Shown: positions 10,801 through 23,900 of the stretch, piece after piece
Layout: every line of letters begins with the position of its first letter
How positions within the stretch are numbered: position 1 is the first letter of the stretch
Assembly (NCBI GenBank): GCA_022497155.1
Contig: MU385726.1
Coordinates: forward strand, 682,001 to 746,000
DNA: 64,000 nt
Direction of reading: 5' to 3'
DNA from: Whalleya microplaca
Taxonomy: Eukaryota > Ascomycota > Sordariomycetes > Xylariales > Xylariaceae
Translations under genes and position numbers: made by a program
Notes under the pieces: generated by a model
Database searches by the model: none
What the model saw: only the letters and a program-made list of their open reading frames with translations
Told to the model about the DNA's origin: nothing

Positions 10801-13800
10801 AGGTATATATAAATTTTATAAAAGGTTTATTTAATGTCGATTTTTATAAAGATCTTAGCTTTTTTAAAGCAAGATAAAGTTTTCTCGATTAGTAGAAAAA
10901 AGTGGCGATTTTTTTTAGTAATTATATTTAGGCGCCGGTAATTGATATAAAATCGGAACCTTTTATTAGGTTTAGGGGCAAAAAGAATTAATATAGCTTA
11001 CGGGATATTATTAAACTCGATAAAGCTTTTTTATAGATTTTCCGTTAGGTATTTTTTATATGCCTCTAATTTTTTAAAAGATATTTTATATAATAAACTA
11101 TAGCTTAAATCTTTTAGTCGGGTACTATTTTCTAGATTAATCCGATAGTTAATTAGGCGATTTAATGCGAGTTTATTAAATTAAACTTTGCTAAAAATGT
11201 CGAAATATTTGCGGTAATATTTTAGTACGACTTTTTATACTTTCCGGCGTAACTTTTCGATATCTTTATTTAAGGGTTATAATTTGCGTTTTTTTATTTA
11301 AATAAATTTGTTTATTTTATAAATATTAGTTTTATATACGGTTAGCTTAAATAGCTTAACTATATATAAAAATGTATTATTATTTATAACTATTATATCG
11401 ATATATTTTTTATATTAAATAATATCTTTACGTAAGTAATAAAAGCCCCTCTGGTTTTGTAATTGTTTTTTAGCGGGTTATGTGCGATAGCGCTTATCGG
11501 ATTTTAATATATCGACTTTTAGTACATCTTTTAATCGGGATTATGCCAGTATTTATAGGGCCGAAACTTAGGGTCGCGCGCTTAAAGACATTCCTTTATT
11601 TCTTATGTCGGGAGGTCGCTATAATATATAATATTTATAGCGTATAAAAAAGTATATATCGGTATGGTTTTCGTTATTCCCGGGGGCGGAATTGTCGCGT
11701 AATCGCAATAATATAATTTCGGCTTCTAATTTAAATATACGTCGTAACATATACGTTTTTTAGCGTTTATTCAGGTATTTAAAAATATTTTTCCTAGTAG
11801 TAACGAGATAAAATATTTATCGGGGACTTCCTTTATTTTTACCGGCTTTAGTAAATAATTAGGTTTTTTTTAAAAATGCTTTTAATAAGTGGACCCTTTC
11901 TCCTTTTTTTTCCTGCTATTTATCGCTGGTTTTCTTTATATAATAATTGTTTATAGCGATCCGTATCCCTTTAAAATTTAAGGTTACGGATTAAAAAGCC
12001 AGCTTTATTTATCTATATATCCGTACGGGAAAAGGTATCGGGTTTTTATTTATCTAAAAATAGTAGCCTCCGATTAGCTATATTAATTAACAGTTTATAA
12101 ATTTTAAAAAACTTTCGGCTTAAAATTACTTTATATTTTATATTAATAATTAATATAGGGACGTATTTTATTTTATGTCTTTAAATTTAAAAATTTAATA
12201 TTAAGGCTATATTTATTAATTAAGTAGTTTTACTATTATACCCTTTTATTAACCCGGGCATAAAGTCGGTAATAACTTTAAGTTATAAATATTTTATCAC
12301 TTTTTTAGCAAATAAAATATTTATAAAAATATAGTTATTAGCCCCGGTATTTTTTAAAGTATTATATATAATTAAAAATAATCTATTAAGCTCGAAAGTA
12401 TATATAATATATAAAGCTTTTTTTCCGAAATAACGTAAAAAGAAATTAAAAGGTATTACCTCTACTAACTTTTATATATTATAAAGGATTCCATTCTTTA
12501 GGAAAGGTTTAAAGTTCCCTAGGGTTAATTTTTTAGTTCCTCCTTTATAAGTAACTTCTCTTTATTAAATTCCGTAATAAAAAAATACTTCTTTAAAATA
12601 ATATTAATACGTACCTACTTACTAATTATGCTAAAACGTGAAACGTTTAATAAGTAATCGCGTATATTATAGCCTTATTATTTATAGCTAAAGTAGCGGT
12701 TTTTTATAATTAAGTAGGTTATTTCCTCCCGCGTTAGATTATATCGTTAAGGAATTAATAATTATAGGCTTTAATTTTAGCCGCCTCGTCCGGTACCCCC
12801 GCTTTTTCTATTTTTATTTTTATAATTATTATAGTTACTATTATTGGTTCGGGGGCTTCCGGTAATAGGAGAAGCTGCTTTTACCTTATTACAAAAAGCT
12901 TATAAATACGTTAAAGCGATATTTAATTTGTAATAAATAAAAGCATTAAAATCTACCGACAGATTATTATAAGTAATCGCTATAGCAATTTATATATTAA
13001 TATTAAATTTGCGTTTAAACTTTGTTTTTTATTTACTTTTAAGCTTATAAATTTATCCCGCTAATTATATAAATTTATTCTTAAATTCCTTATAATCGGG
13101 TACTTTAATTATATCAAGGGCATAATATTTATCGATAGCCTTCTCTTTTTTATTATAATTGTAATATTCCTCCTAAAAATAAGATATTAGTTATGTAAAA
13201 TCGGCGATATAGTCCGGGTAAAAATCCTTTAAGAAAAGTTATAAATCTTTTAATATATCGCTACTTAGACGACTTTTTATATACGTTATTTATACTTTAT
13301 TACTTTTAAAATAATTAACATTTACCTTTAGTTTATTAATAACTTATCGGTGTTAGACTTTAAAAAACACTTTATCCTGTTTTATATCGTTATAAAAAAT
13401 AGGTATTAATTTAATTTTTATATTGCGGCAGGTACTTCCTTCCGATATTATAAACTAATTTATAGTATTACTTAAGGTTTAGTTACGCTAATTGCGCGGG
13501 GTAATAGGGTAAGTGCGAGATACGGGATTTTAGGCAGAATTAGTAGGTGTAATATTTTTGCGGGTTTTTTATAATTTAGCTAAAGCAGCTTATAAGTTAT
13601 ACACCTTTTAATTGCGTTTTTTTAAAGTCGCTAATATACTTTATAGCTCCGTATCGGTCTTTTATAATTTCTCCGCATTTGCCTAATTTATTCGGCTGAA
13701 ATAATGGATTTAATTGGCCGTAATTTCTAGATTATTATTTAATCCTAATATAATAACGTATAGCTAATTTATTTATTTCTTAAAGGTAATTATTAATAAA

Positions 13801-14447
13801 GTTTTAAGCTTTATTTCCCGGAATATAGCAGTTAGGTTTTCTATAGCGCATTTAGCAAAATTATTTTTTGCTATTAGTTTATTGAAACTTGGCTAAACCT
13901 ACTTGCCGTTATTTATTATCGGAGCGAATAGTATATATAGTTTTTTTGCGCGAGCATTTTATAAGGCTATATATCTGTTAAACTTTTCTTATAAATCCGC
14001 GATTACCTTACCGGAAATCTTTTAATAGCGGACTCGAAAGACCTTGTTATTCGGGTTTAATTTTTAGTAATTTATATATGTAGGCTTTTTTTTTATAAAG
14101 AGTTCCTCCTTTTTTTCTTTTTTTTCTTACTAAAAGGTAATCTTCTTAGGTGGCTAAAGATATTCGGTTGCGATCGAAGATTATTAATAATAAGGTGTTT
14201 TTAAAATCTTATCGGCTTTTGCCTAAAATCGATTTAGTTTGTTTAAGTTAAATCTAACTTTTTTTTTAGCCGCGTTTTTAGTAGCTTAGCGTTCGGCGAG
14301 GCGCGTCTCGCAATCCTTAGTTTTAGTCGACATTATTACTTAATATCGTTGTTTGTTTTATGGTTTTACGCTTTAATCGTATATATATCTAGCTTAGGTT
14401 AAAATATTATAAGGCTTTTTTAGGCAATAAAGTAATATTAATAATTA

Positions 14448-14692
14448 TATTACGGGGTATATGCTTATAAAAAATAAGGCTTAAGATCTAGCTATATTAT
14501 TAGTAAAATTATTAATATAGGGAGGAAAAAAAAAAAGGAAGTAAGTTTAATAAGGCCTGCTAGAAATTACTATATATATAAGGTGGGATAGCTTAGTTAT
14601 TCAGGTGATTACAGCGTTTATATATTTTACCTAATCTTAATTTCAATCCTAATTTTAATCTTAATTTAACTAGTCTTAATTCGGCCGTAATA
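14448..14692 (-). repeat. 5' LTR (relative to element orientation)
   Basis: It starts TATTACGGGG and ends CGGCCGTAATA. It matches 7586-7831 apart from C/T and G/A differences and a few indels in the poly-A run. The primer binding site next to it is too mutated to name a tRNA. Confidence 0.88.
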
Positions 14693-16670
14693 TCGTATAT
14701 ATATTATTTTTTTATTTACTTTAATTTTAATACCAGATATTTTAATATTATAACTCCCGATTATAATGCCCTTTTATATAGATATAGATATGGCTATAAC
14801 TGTTATAGATATTTAAGAAAATAATTTATTAGTTTATTTGTTAGGTTAAAAATGGGGTATTTTATAATCGACTTTTTCCGTACGTATTTACGGCAGGATA
14901 TTAATAACTAAATCTAATTACGGCAATTACCTTATAAAATAATAAAAGAAACGGCTTGTTAAATGGATTTTTAATTAGGAAGTATTAGGTTATGCCCCCT
15001 TATATTCGAATATATGTGTTATTATATGCGTTATAGCTGGAGCCCCGTCTCTCCCAGGCAAAAACTAGACCTAGGGCTTTACGTAGCGTAATTTTTCGAT
15101 ATTAATTAAAATTAGGTAAAAAGTTAAAGCCTTACGCTTTAATTTGTTTACTCTAAAAGCTGTTAATTGGTATTTTTAAGTTCGAGAAAATAGGTATAGC
15201 TTTATTTTTTTTAAGCTAACTTATAATATAAATAAAGGTAGCTTAATAGCTATATATAATATATAAATCTTTATTATCGAAATTTAGCGTTAAAACATTA
15301 ATTACGTATTTTAGGTTTCGATTGCTTAGTTTTAAGCAGTTTAGTAATAAAACGAGCGTTTTTAAAAAGCCCTTAAAGCTATATATAGACTTTTTTTTTT
15401 AAATGCGTTAGCGCAACTGGCGTTACTTTTAATCCAGGTATTATTTTTAAAGGTAAAAAGTTTTAAATAACCTAGTTTGTAAAAGAATTTAAGAAAATAG
15501 CTCTTTAGTATTATATTACCTTAAAAAAAGGTTAGATTAATAATAAGATTGCTATTAACTAGCTTAAGTAAGTATTTATATCTTAAACCGAGCCTTTTAT
15601 TAATAACCGAATAAAATTACGGCTAATTATTTTTAATAAATATAAAAGTTATAAAATAATAAGTTTATTCGATTTCTTATTTATTCCAGTTGGTTTTATA
15701 TTTTTCCGATTTTTTTTAAATTTATTATAGGCTAATATTAAAATATATAACTAACTTTATTTAACTAAAATGCCTTTATAACTACTTATTTTAAATATAA
15801 CATTTTTTTTTACTTCTTTTTAACATATATCTCTTACAGCTTTTAATTATTAAATAATGGTCTTTTTAATTAGCTTAAACGCCGATATTAAAATCTGTTA
15901 AAGAAATATAACTATTAGATTAATTTAGCTCCGGTAAATAAGCTGAATTTTATAAGAACTTATGCTTAAGCTAGAAATGAGGCTTTTATTATAAAAAATA
16001 TCTGCTCTAGCTTTAAAGTTATAAAAAACTGGCTAATATTAAAAAAAAAGGCTTTAAGTTATCTAGAGATTTAATAAAATAAAAAGGAGGTAAATAAAAC
16101 TGAATTTTAATAAGCTTATATAGATATAATTTTCATACTAGTTATAGGGCGTTAAATTAGAGATTTAGCTAAAGAATGTATATTAGGTCTTAGTTATAAG
16201 ATCCGCAAGCTTATTAATCGTATAGAAGAGTTAAATATAAATTTATTATTGAGAGATAGGGAGATTAAGCGTTTAAAAAAGGAGGTTGAACGTTTAAAGC
16301 TAAAAAAAAAAACGGCGAGTTTTTAATTTAAACTAATACTTTTAGACACTTTAAAAAATCTAAAAGGAGAAATAAAAAAATAATAAAGCTATAAATAATA
16401 TTTAAGAGGAGATTATAATTATTATAAATAATATAAAAAAGAAAGATTCCGAAAAGGAGGATTCCGAGAAAAATTCCTTTATTTAAGTTTTATTTACACC
16501 TATAAAATAAACTCGTTCCGGCAGAATAATTAAAATGCCAAATAAACTAATAAATTAATTAAAAGAAATGCTACTAATCGGTAATTTTTATTTTTATTTT
16601 AGATAAGTTGTTGATTTTCTATTGTTATTTAAATATAGTGACTTTTATATGGCGGAATTTAGTTATTGTA

Positions 16671-16706
16671 GTCCCGGCACCTAGGGTGTCCCGAATGGTC
16701 GGGATC
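16671..16706 (-). repeat. Right terminal inverted repeat (36 bp)
   Basis: Exact inverted partner of 7358-7393 with no mismatch, followed by CATA, which also precedes the left repeat. Confidence 0.95.
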
Positions 16707-18543
16707 CATAGTACATATTTGGTTATGCATACGTACTACTTGCTACGGCACTGTATAAGATGTAAATTGTGAGCTATATACGTGTTCCATCCGACGGAAG
16801 TTGTTAGAAATGAATTACACAAGTGAGAGAGGCATTATGCAGATATTAAAGATGTAGGTAGACATCATATCAGAACTAAAGTGCTAGGCCATGTTTGATT
16901 TGGAGTTAGGCAATTTTAATCTATAGGACTTATCTTAGTTAGACAAGACCAACTAGAAGAGTGACTTCCCTTACAAAATACCTAGTGCTCTAGGCCTGCT
17001 ATCTCGACAGACTATCATCACACTAATGCTTACCACCTCGCCCGTACTTACAATTGATACGGAGCAATGAAGAGCAAATGGTTTAAAGGCTAGCTATATA
17101 TATAGACTAATAAAAACATTTAGTACTTGTTTAATATTTTATAGTTATTGTGAATATCATGATTCAAACAAGGATATAAAAATAAATAGTCACACGAAAG
17201 AGCATATACGTGGGCAAAAAGGAGGTCTGAATATTGAGCTCTCTAGGAGGTGCGGAAGGTGCACAGGAGGATTTTTGTGGTTGTAAGTAAGTAAACTATA
17301 TACGAAGAACATTGATTGAAAGTTTTCCATAGTATTCACAACGTTCTTTAAATCCAGGTGACCTCATCATAGTAATATCACGTTCACCTCACTTTCACTT
17401 ATATTATCCCACCAGAACCCCAAGGAAAATTTTCACCCACAATGCGAATAAATTTATTTTTCTTTTCGCATACTCCGAACTCGTCAACCATCATTACTAT
17501 GGGGGCTTACAATCCCGACCTCGCGCCCATACTTGGGCTTCATGTTCTCCTTTAGCGGAGCTCCCTGAGGAGCTCACTGCCATCCCAAACTGCTTCACAA
17601 CAACAGATCGGGTTAATTTGTCGGAACCCTTCCAATTATGGCGTCAAACACAAGGAGCCCATACACTCACCAGCTCCCAATCAGAGAGATCCTGATTGGC
17701 AAAAGTGTGGTAGCAGGTGAATATATACCTGGGGGACAGAGTGACCATCACCCAAATTGCGAACTTTTTACCAAATACTACCACCAAAACTTTCAACTCA
17801 CGGTATCAAATAGCCGTAGGTACCTGCAAACAGCATGTTCCTGTCGGCATAAAGTATCCAGCGCTCACCCAAACCTTCACATTAAGCCGCCATTAGGCGA
17901 GAATTGCCTACTCTTTGCTTGGTCGGCAGGTGCTTATATATTTGGACTGTTTAAGAGAATACAGAAACAGTAGACAAGGACAAAGCACCAAAGGCTACTC
18001 GTATTATCCTCAAGGGCCACTTCGATTGCATCTCCACCACGGAGGGCATCTGAACTCTCACTAGGACACTTATCTCGCTCAATTTGTCAGGGCGAACTTG
18101 ATATCTTGAGGCGATGCATAGCTTTCTAGGTAGGAAGGAATTAATACTTCCAAAATGTGACTAATTAGAACAGAAGCGAACATTATATGGTTCACTCATG
18201 CGATCATATGATATGAGCGAATGCGAGTACTATGAACAGTATGACGCGCATTCTAATTCACACAAAAATAACACAGAGCATGGATTGCCGGCGGTGCCAG
18301 TCTAGATTCCAGGCCGAAAACCTGACGATCGCTGCATACGAGTGGCCGTTGCCGAACACAGCTTGTGAAGCTAGATCTACAGTATATGAGCTGCGGCCAC
18401 CTGTATTCTTCACTCAATGGAATATACATACTAATGGATGTGATGGGAATGGTGTATTCTGCAGCGAGGAAAGCAGAAACACTATATACACGGCGCAAAG
18501 AGAGAGTCTCTAAAGAAGGTGCATGAAACGACCATTCTTATCT
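16707..18543. other. Intergenic, no gene recognised
   Basis: The sequence is of mixed composition with no splice-consistent gene. Open frames of 111 codons (17638-17973) and 93 codons (18232-18513) on the plus strand lack recognisable motifs and coding-like composition. Confidence 0.5.
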
Positions 18544-18684
18544 ATGTCTATGGCCTCTCGACGCACATTGCGGAAGCGCAACACCGCAGAGTCCGAGGCC
18601 GAGATGGCCAAGCGCGACCTCGAGGAGGTCGCCCAGAGGCGCACTCTCGAGGAGCTGGAGGAGTTTTGTTCGCAATTGGTATGA
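18544..18684 (+). CDS. Short coiled-coil open frame (46 codons), possible exon or remnant
   Basis: A GC-rich island in a poorer setting encodes MSMASRRTLRKRN followed by a Glu/Arg/Leu-rich helical stretch (EAEMAKRDLEEVAQRR, then LEELEEFC). Third-position G/C and a heptad-like leucine pattern look like real coding sequence. The frame ends TTG GTA TGA, and GTATGA is also a plausible splice donor, so this may be the first exon of a gene whose remainder I could not place. Function unknown. Confidence 0.35.
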   Translation: MSMASRRTLRKRNTAESEAEMAKRDLEEVAQRRTLEELEEFCSQLV

Positions 18685-19385
18685 CATGCCCAGGCTAGCC
18701 GGCCCCTGAAAATCCGTTTTATGGATTTGGGTGATGGATGTTTCTTTTTGGCGGCTTTCGGCCATGAGGCAGGTAAGTGATGAAAGCACTCTAGTGGCCT
18801 TTACCTCCAAACTCGAGACAGGCTCTAATATCCAGCAGACAGGTTTGGGGTGTGTGTCTGGCGAACAGCAGGCATGGGAAAGGCCCGAACAGGGGGCAGC
18901 ATGGACATCATCCCAAACCTTATATAAGGTGGGAGTGCCTTCGGATGGAAGGAGTAGATACAGTCTTTAGTGTCTCACGCACTTTTAATAATAGTACCTG
19001 TGCCGTGAACTTAGATCAGCTGTCGTATTTAAGCTTATAAGCAAGTGACTAGGCCTGAATACTTATGTAATGGTACTGCTTTACTACTACTTGAATTAAT
19101 CTGGAATGGGTACCTGATCATGCATCAGGCACTCACGCCTAAGAAGTATATATACATGTATATATGGTAATCCGAAGTTCAAGTTTGTGAGCTTACGTTG
19201 TATCTCTTATGCAACGTACCCCCAACATAAACCCCCTTCAACGCCTTGCAATAGACCAACATATGCCAGGTATAGTCCGTATAGAGGAATTCTACCCCGA
19301 CCTATCCCTTCGAGACGCCGTAACTCCGATCATGTCTTCCCTAATCCATCATCCAAAGAAAATATATAGACAAATTGAACAAGCC
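18685..19385. other. Intergenic, no gene recognised
   Basis: This lies downstream of the convergent GH76 gene. Several short open frames overlap in different phases and none has motifs. Confidence 0.5.
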
Positions 19386-20929
19386 TTATTTGCCGTCGAT
19401 TGATACAAAGTACATACCGCCCATCAACCCGCCAAGAACCATCGCCGTTAAGATACCAGCTCCTGCCCGATCGGCCGTCGTGATCTCCCTCGGTTTCTCG
19501 ATCTTGCCAGAGTCTGATGCGCCTGCGTTCGGATTGCCCACCGAAGAGCCTCCATTCTCAGATGTGTACGGTGCAGGGGCCGTGTCAACAAGGTTGGCCA
19601 TGACAGCCTGCAGGGAATTCATCTGCTCGCCAACACCGACAGTATTGTCGAAGGTACTACCGTCGATCCAGCTATATCCGCACGCTGTACCCGCCGGGCC
19701 CTTGAAGTCACTACTGCTTCCCGTGCACACCTTGGCAGCAGCTGTGCCCGTTGTCTTCAGCAGCGGCATGATCGTATCGTAGGTAAAAGGGGCGAGCTTC
19801 GCCGTCAAAGCCATCCACCGCGCCAGGTGTCCCTTGAAAGACTGTTGGTCGACATTGCATTTGGCCTCGGTCTTCTCGCAGCTGGGTTCCCACATAATAC
19901 CGTCCTGGAAAAAGATTCCCGTTGCCGACTTGACCAGACCTTCCAGTCGAGTTTTCCATATATCCTTTCCATCGGTGTAATTGTACATATGCGCGGCTCC
20001 GTACATGAATAGACCAGCGTTATACGAGAATTGGGCCTGGTTGACCTGTGAGCAGTTTTCGGTGCCTCCGTTACCGGCGCCGTCCAGCACGTTGTAGTTA
20101 TCGTTGATAAAGCCAACGCTTTGCTCCCACTCGAAGATCTTGTTGGCCCAGTCACTATACGTATCGTTGGCGGTGTACCGGGCGAGGCGCGCGGCGATGT
20201 TGAAGAAACACCCGTTGGACACCGAGTTCTTGTAGTTGTAACCATTGTTAAACGTGAAAATCTGCCAGCGCATTCCACCCCCACATGTCGACGTCTCCCA
20301 CCGGGAGATGTACTCGTTGTACACGGCCTGTACGAGCGCTAACCACTGCGGCTGGTCCGAGTCCGGATTTGTAAAGTTCATCTCTGCAGCTGTCATCGCG
20401 GCTATCGCCCAGAACCCCTGATCATCATTTCCTTCACTCTTCGTCTGATTCTTCGGCATGAAGTCCTTATCGTCGCCTACTTGATGTTGCATAGCCTGGA
20501 ATGTTATGTCGTTGTATGAACTATCGCCCGTGAACGCCCAGTAATCTATTAGGGTTCCAAACATAGCTCCGGCGTGCCACCCTGTTGACCTCATTAGTTG
20601 AGAGCTAGCTCATTTGATGACATGGGCGAACGAACAGTAGTATGGATCAGGAAGATTTCCCGGAACATCGCCAGTGTTATTTCCTATCATACAAGTCAGT
20701 GTCAAAAGTTTCTCATATCAAGTAGGACAATATTCACCTGTGTAGTATTTGACCATACCATAGGCGATCGAGCTGGCGCCCGACTTGATCGAGTCTGTGC
20801 ATATTAGTAAATAATTGTCGCAAATAGTATCCAAGAATTCTCACCATCATTGGTAATATCGACATCAGCACCGTTCACTGAGCTAAGCAGCAGGCTGGAT
20901 AAGCCTACTAGAGCCTTGAAAAAATGCAT
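19386..20929 (-). CDS. GH76 mannan endo-1,6-alpha-mannosidase, DCW1/DFG5-like
   Basis: Cell-wall glycoside hydrolase family 76 protein. In yeasts the Dcw1/Dfg5 relatives act at the plasma membrane in linking GPI proteins to wall glucan. Model: complement(join(19386..20581,20636..20683,20738..20794,20845..20929)), 461 aa, phases preserved, usual family length. A signal peptide (MHFFKALVGLSSLLLSS) is followed by SIKSGASSIAYGMVKYYTG, GNNTGDVPGNLPDPYYWW and AGAMFGTLIDYW. The paired catalytic aspartates are in GNDDQGFWAIAAM. Ten or more cysteines are spread through the mature part. The C-terminus has a Ser/Gly/Asn-rich linker and a hydrophobic segment (AGAGILTAMVLGGLMGGMYF), fitting membrane or GPI attachment. 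Unlike many GPI signals, a short SIDGK tail follows. Confidence 0.92.
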
Positions 20930-23900
20930 GGTGTCGAGACTATGGAATTACACCAGCGCAGCTTGGAGTTGAACATACAGGAATGGGCATAAAAACAGAA
21001 AACTCGAAGACTTTGACCGAACGAGCGAAAAGTCGCTGATAGCGATCAACTATCAACCTACCATCTTCGCGTCAACCTGAGAGTTGCGGGCCTGGCGGAG
21101 CAGGACCTCGTAAATCTAGCCTGCAAGTGTGGTTCAGGTTCCACATGGCGATGCCCACAGCGTGGATCTGATCCTGATTCGAATATAACAAATAGTGGGC
21201 CGTTGACCAGGTGTGCGAAGTGCGTACTCCAAACGGACGAAGCAAAACTCGTCGCAGTCGAAAAAAAGGCTCGTCTAGAAGCAGACGACGTCATCCCGCG
21301 CGTCACTTAACGTTTCGGGACGTCTATCTACATTTGTATGAAAGTACCAGTAAGCAGCGCTCAATATATAATACTGATTTATGCGTCAAAAGTCGTTTCC
21401 CAGTCCTGGCATTGGACAACCCACCGTTGACGACATTAAAACACCAAAAACATGGGAAGACTGGGCCGATCGCAGGCAAGCTTTTGTGGACGGGTTGTGC
21501 CCCTCGGCAGCTCGGGTCAGTCCTTGGCCTGCATCATACCAAGTAAACGGCCAGGGGCATTGGCGAACAAGCTTTTATGTCGCCTGTGCGGGTCCACCAT
21601 TGAAAATAGCATCACGATTTGTGGACTGGCTGCTTCGAGTTCGGCCCGATGGATACCAACGACGAGTCGACGACCCGTGTGACGCGGCAGCCGGCAAGCA
21701 AAGCCGCAAGGAAGAAATAGCGAAGTTCACCCGTTCACGAAATATGCGGATCCGAGGGATTCTGTTATGCATATGAGAAATTGTGATTCTCAAAGCGCGA
21801 TTGTGTCGTATCAAGAATGCACCAGGGCTTGGAATTGTGACTCGTTCGCGAATCTGTAGTAAGCCCGAGACGAATCGTGTGATCAATGGCCAATGATTAT
21901 GCGCTGTCGAGCATCAATGTTATGCCTGCATACGCCTGAGGCTTACGTAGCCCTACATGACAAGTGCAGAAATAGGAGGTGAAACTAGTCCATTTTTTAT
22001 TGTGGCTTGAAACAGCTTGCGTATTCTCCCTCATCCATGCTTGAGCCACTTTTCATATCAACCTCCCTGAGATGCATATAAGCATCAAAAGAATACTGAT
22101 AAAAATGGATGTCTGTCCTCCCTATTGAACATTGATAAGGGGAAATAATTTCGGTAGTTTTTACAGTTTCACGGTTTTTCGCAGTCCAGGCACCTTTACA
22201 GTATAATTAGTTGGGGGTGGCTGTGATGACAGGTACACAAACTAACCTAAGTTAGCTCGCGCTTTCAGCCGCTTAATGGAAATGAGAAAGGAACGAGTAA
22301 TATGTTGAAATTATACAGGGTGAGGATTATTATTAACACAGCCACATCTCCTTTATTGTAGGACTTGACACGAGTACGCTGAGAGCTTCATCCGGATATT
22401 TCGGGTCAGCAATATCTGAAAAAGGGGGTAGCAGGTACCGTCGAGGATGACAACCAATTCCTCGAATGATATCGAAATCTAAAGCGAAGTTAAGCCGCCT
22501 TTCGAGGAGACTTCAGGAAGAAGAGTCGTCGAACGACAGCTATTCTAGAAGAATCCTTCATGGATATACCTCACGCAGGTCTAAAATCTGGTAGATGTTA
22601 ACGATCTCGAGGTTGTGGAATCGTGGGATGGATGGTCTCCAGATATGAGCAAGTCAAGGACCTATATCTGCTTAGTACAACGTATTTGAAAATCTGATAC
22701 CTCATCCTCTAGGTGAGTAGCTGATATCAATAGCGTTCAATGATTCACCAAGGGCAGTATTAATATAACATCCGTGGCTTAACGGTTTCTTAGCATAACC
22801 TCGCTTTCACTTCTCACAGTAGCCTATTTGCCATGTTCTAATCCCTCGATCACTCATAGTAACCGGTTTTCTTCATTTTGAAGCTTATTATCAAACCCTA
22901 TATATGTAAGTGTTAGATAAAAGCCGCGATAATTCGAGGTCATCAGTATCAGAATACGACTCATTTGGAGGCTCAAGAAGAAGCTCAAGGGATGATTTTA
23001 TCACATGAGATGATACAATTGCAGATGCCAATGAATTAAGCTGTTGGAACATTGAAAGATACGATTAATGCTGGATACTTGCCTTCGCCTGTATACAAAT
23101 GGAAGAGACAGCTCGCTTGTCGTAAGTGAAACTGCACTCATCAGTACCCTTCTCTTGAAACCAAACTCCACTCTCAAAAGGCCAACTGTGCTAGGTACGT
23201 CCATTAAGTGTTACGTACCGAGTCTTAGAGATGCATGAATGTCTTTGATTAGAAACCGAAATAGTTCCCAATGGACGTCGAAATATATCTGTTGAGCATA
23301 GTAGTTAGCTACTGTCTTATCAATCATAAGTTACGCTGTCATTAGGAGATAAGCGTCTTCTAATACCGCATCACCCATAGTGACACAAATCATACAATGA
23401 AACATACTTCAGAAAAGTAATGTCTATCACCTTATAGCGAACTTAGTGTCCACACTGTTGCAGTTGGGGAATATTGTTGAGGGGGCAATAGGGGCTCTGA
23501 TGCTGCACATGGAAAAGTAATCAATTTGCGGGAATTATAAGCTTGATTCATGTAATGATAGTAAAGCACAACTCGGCCTTTACTTACGGAGTTAGAGACT
23601 TCGATTATATTCTGAAGGCAAACTAGTGCTGACGGGCGATGCAAAGCTGCTATTGCCGTATGACTTTCTTAAACCCAGCCTCGTTCCGAAGCCTGTTTTA
23701 CGATTCTTTTCTTGATTCAAACATCCGTATCAGTACGCCCTTTCAAAGAGATCACATTGTGTAATGATGAAAGTCTAGACTCTGAACATGAGTTCAGCTT
23801 CTGCTCAATGCTCACCTAATATAGAGACATGCTTCAGACATCCCCAACAACGGTGACTCACTGACATGTTGTATATCTTGCTGACGCCATGTATGGCAAT

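Larger units (their letters stand above)
7586..14692 (-). mobile_element. Ty3/gypsy LTR retrotransposon, RIP-inactivated, nested in the DNA transposon
   Basis: The element is 7.1 kb, bounded by 246- and 245-bp LTRs, with a 5-bp flank TCGTG (7581-7585) on the left and TCGTA (14693-14697) on the right. This is a target duplication in which one site differs by a RIP-type G/A change. It reads on the minus strand. A gag-like start (MSTKTKDCETRLAER) lies near 14335. The reverse transcriptase box YINDIIIFS, a mutated Y-[ILV]-DD box, is at 10626-10652. An RNase H segment (ETDTSDN, then AFFSEVLQKAE, then ITDY-ALKYFN) runs from about 10270 to 9815. RT followed by RNase H is typical of Ty3/gypsy. Stops from CAA/CAG/TGG decay break every domain, so it cannot move by itself. 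Confidence 0.9.
7358..16706 (+). mobile_element. Pogo/Fot1-like DNA transposon, RIP-mutated, split by a nested retroelement
   Basis: Perfect 36-bp terminal inverted repeats lie at 7358-7393 and 16671-16706, each flanked outside by CATA (7354-7357 and 16707-16710). Without the nested retroelement the element is about 2.24 kb, close to Fot1/pogo length. Read through its stops, the plus strand from about 15590 to 16330 resembles the end of a pogo-type DDE transposase and finishes in a leucine/lysine/glutamate heptad-like segment (LLLRDREIKRLKKEVERLK). The reading frame has many TAA/TAG stops from C-to-T change, so the copy is dead. Tc1/mariner elements normally duplicate TA; the CATA flank is therefore noted, not explained. 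Confidence 0.8.
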
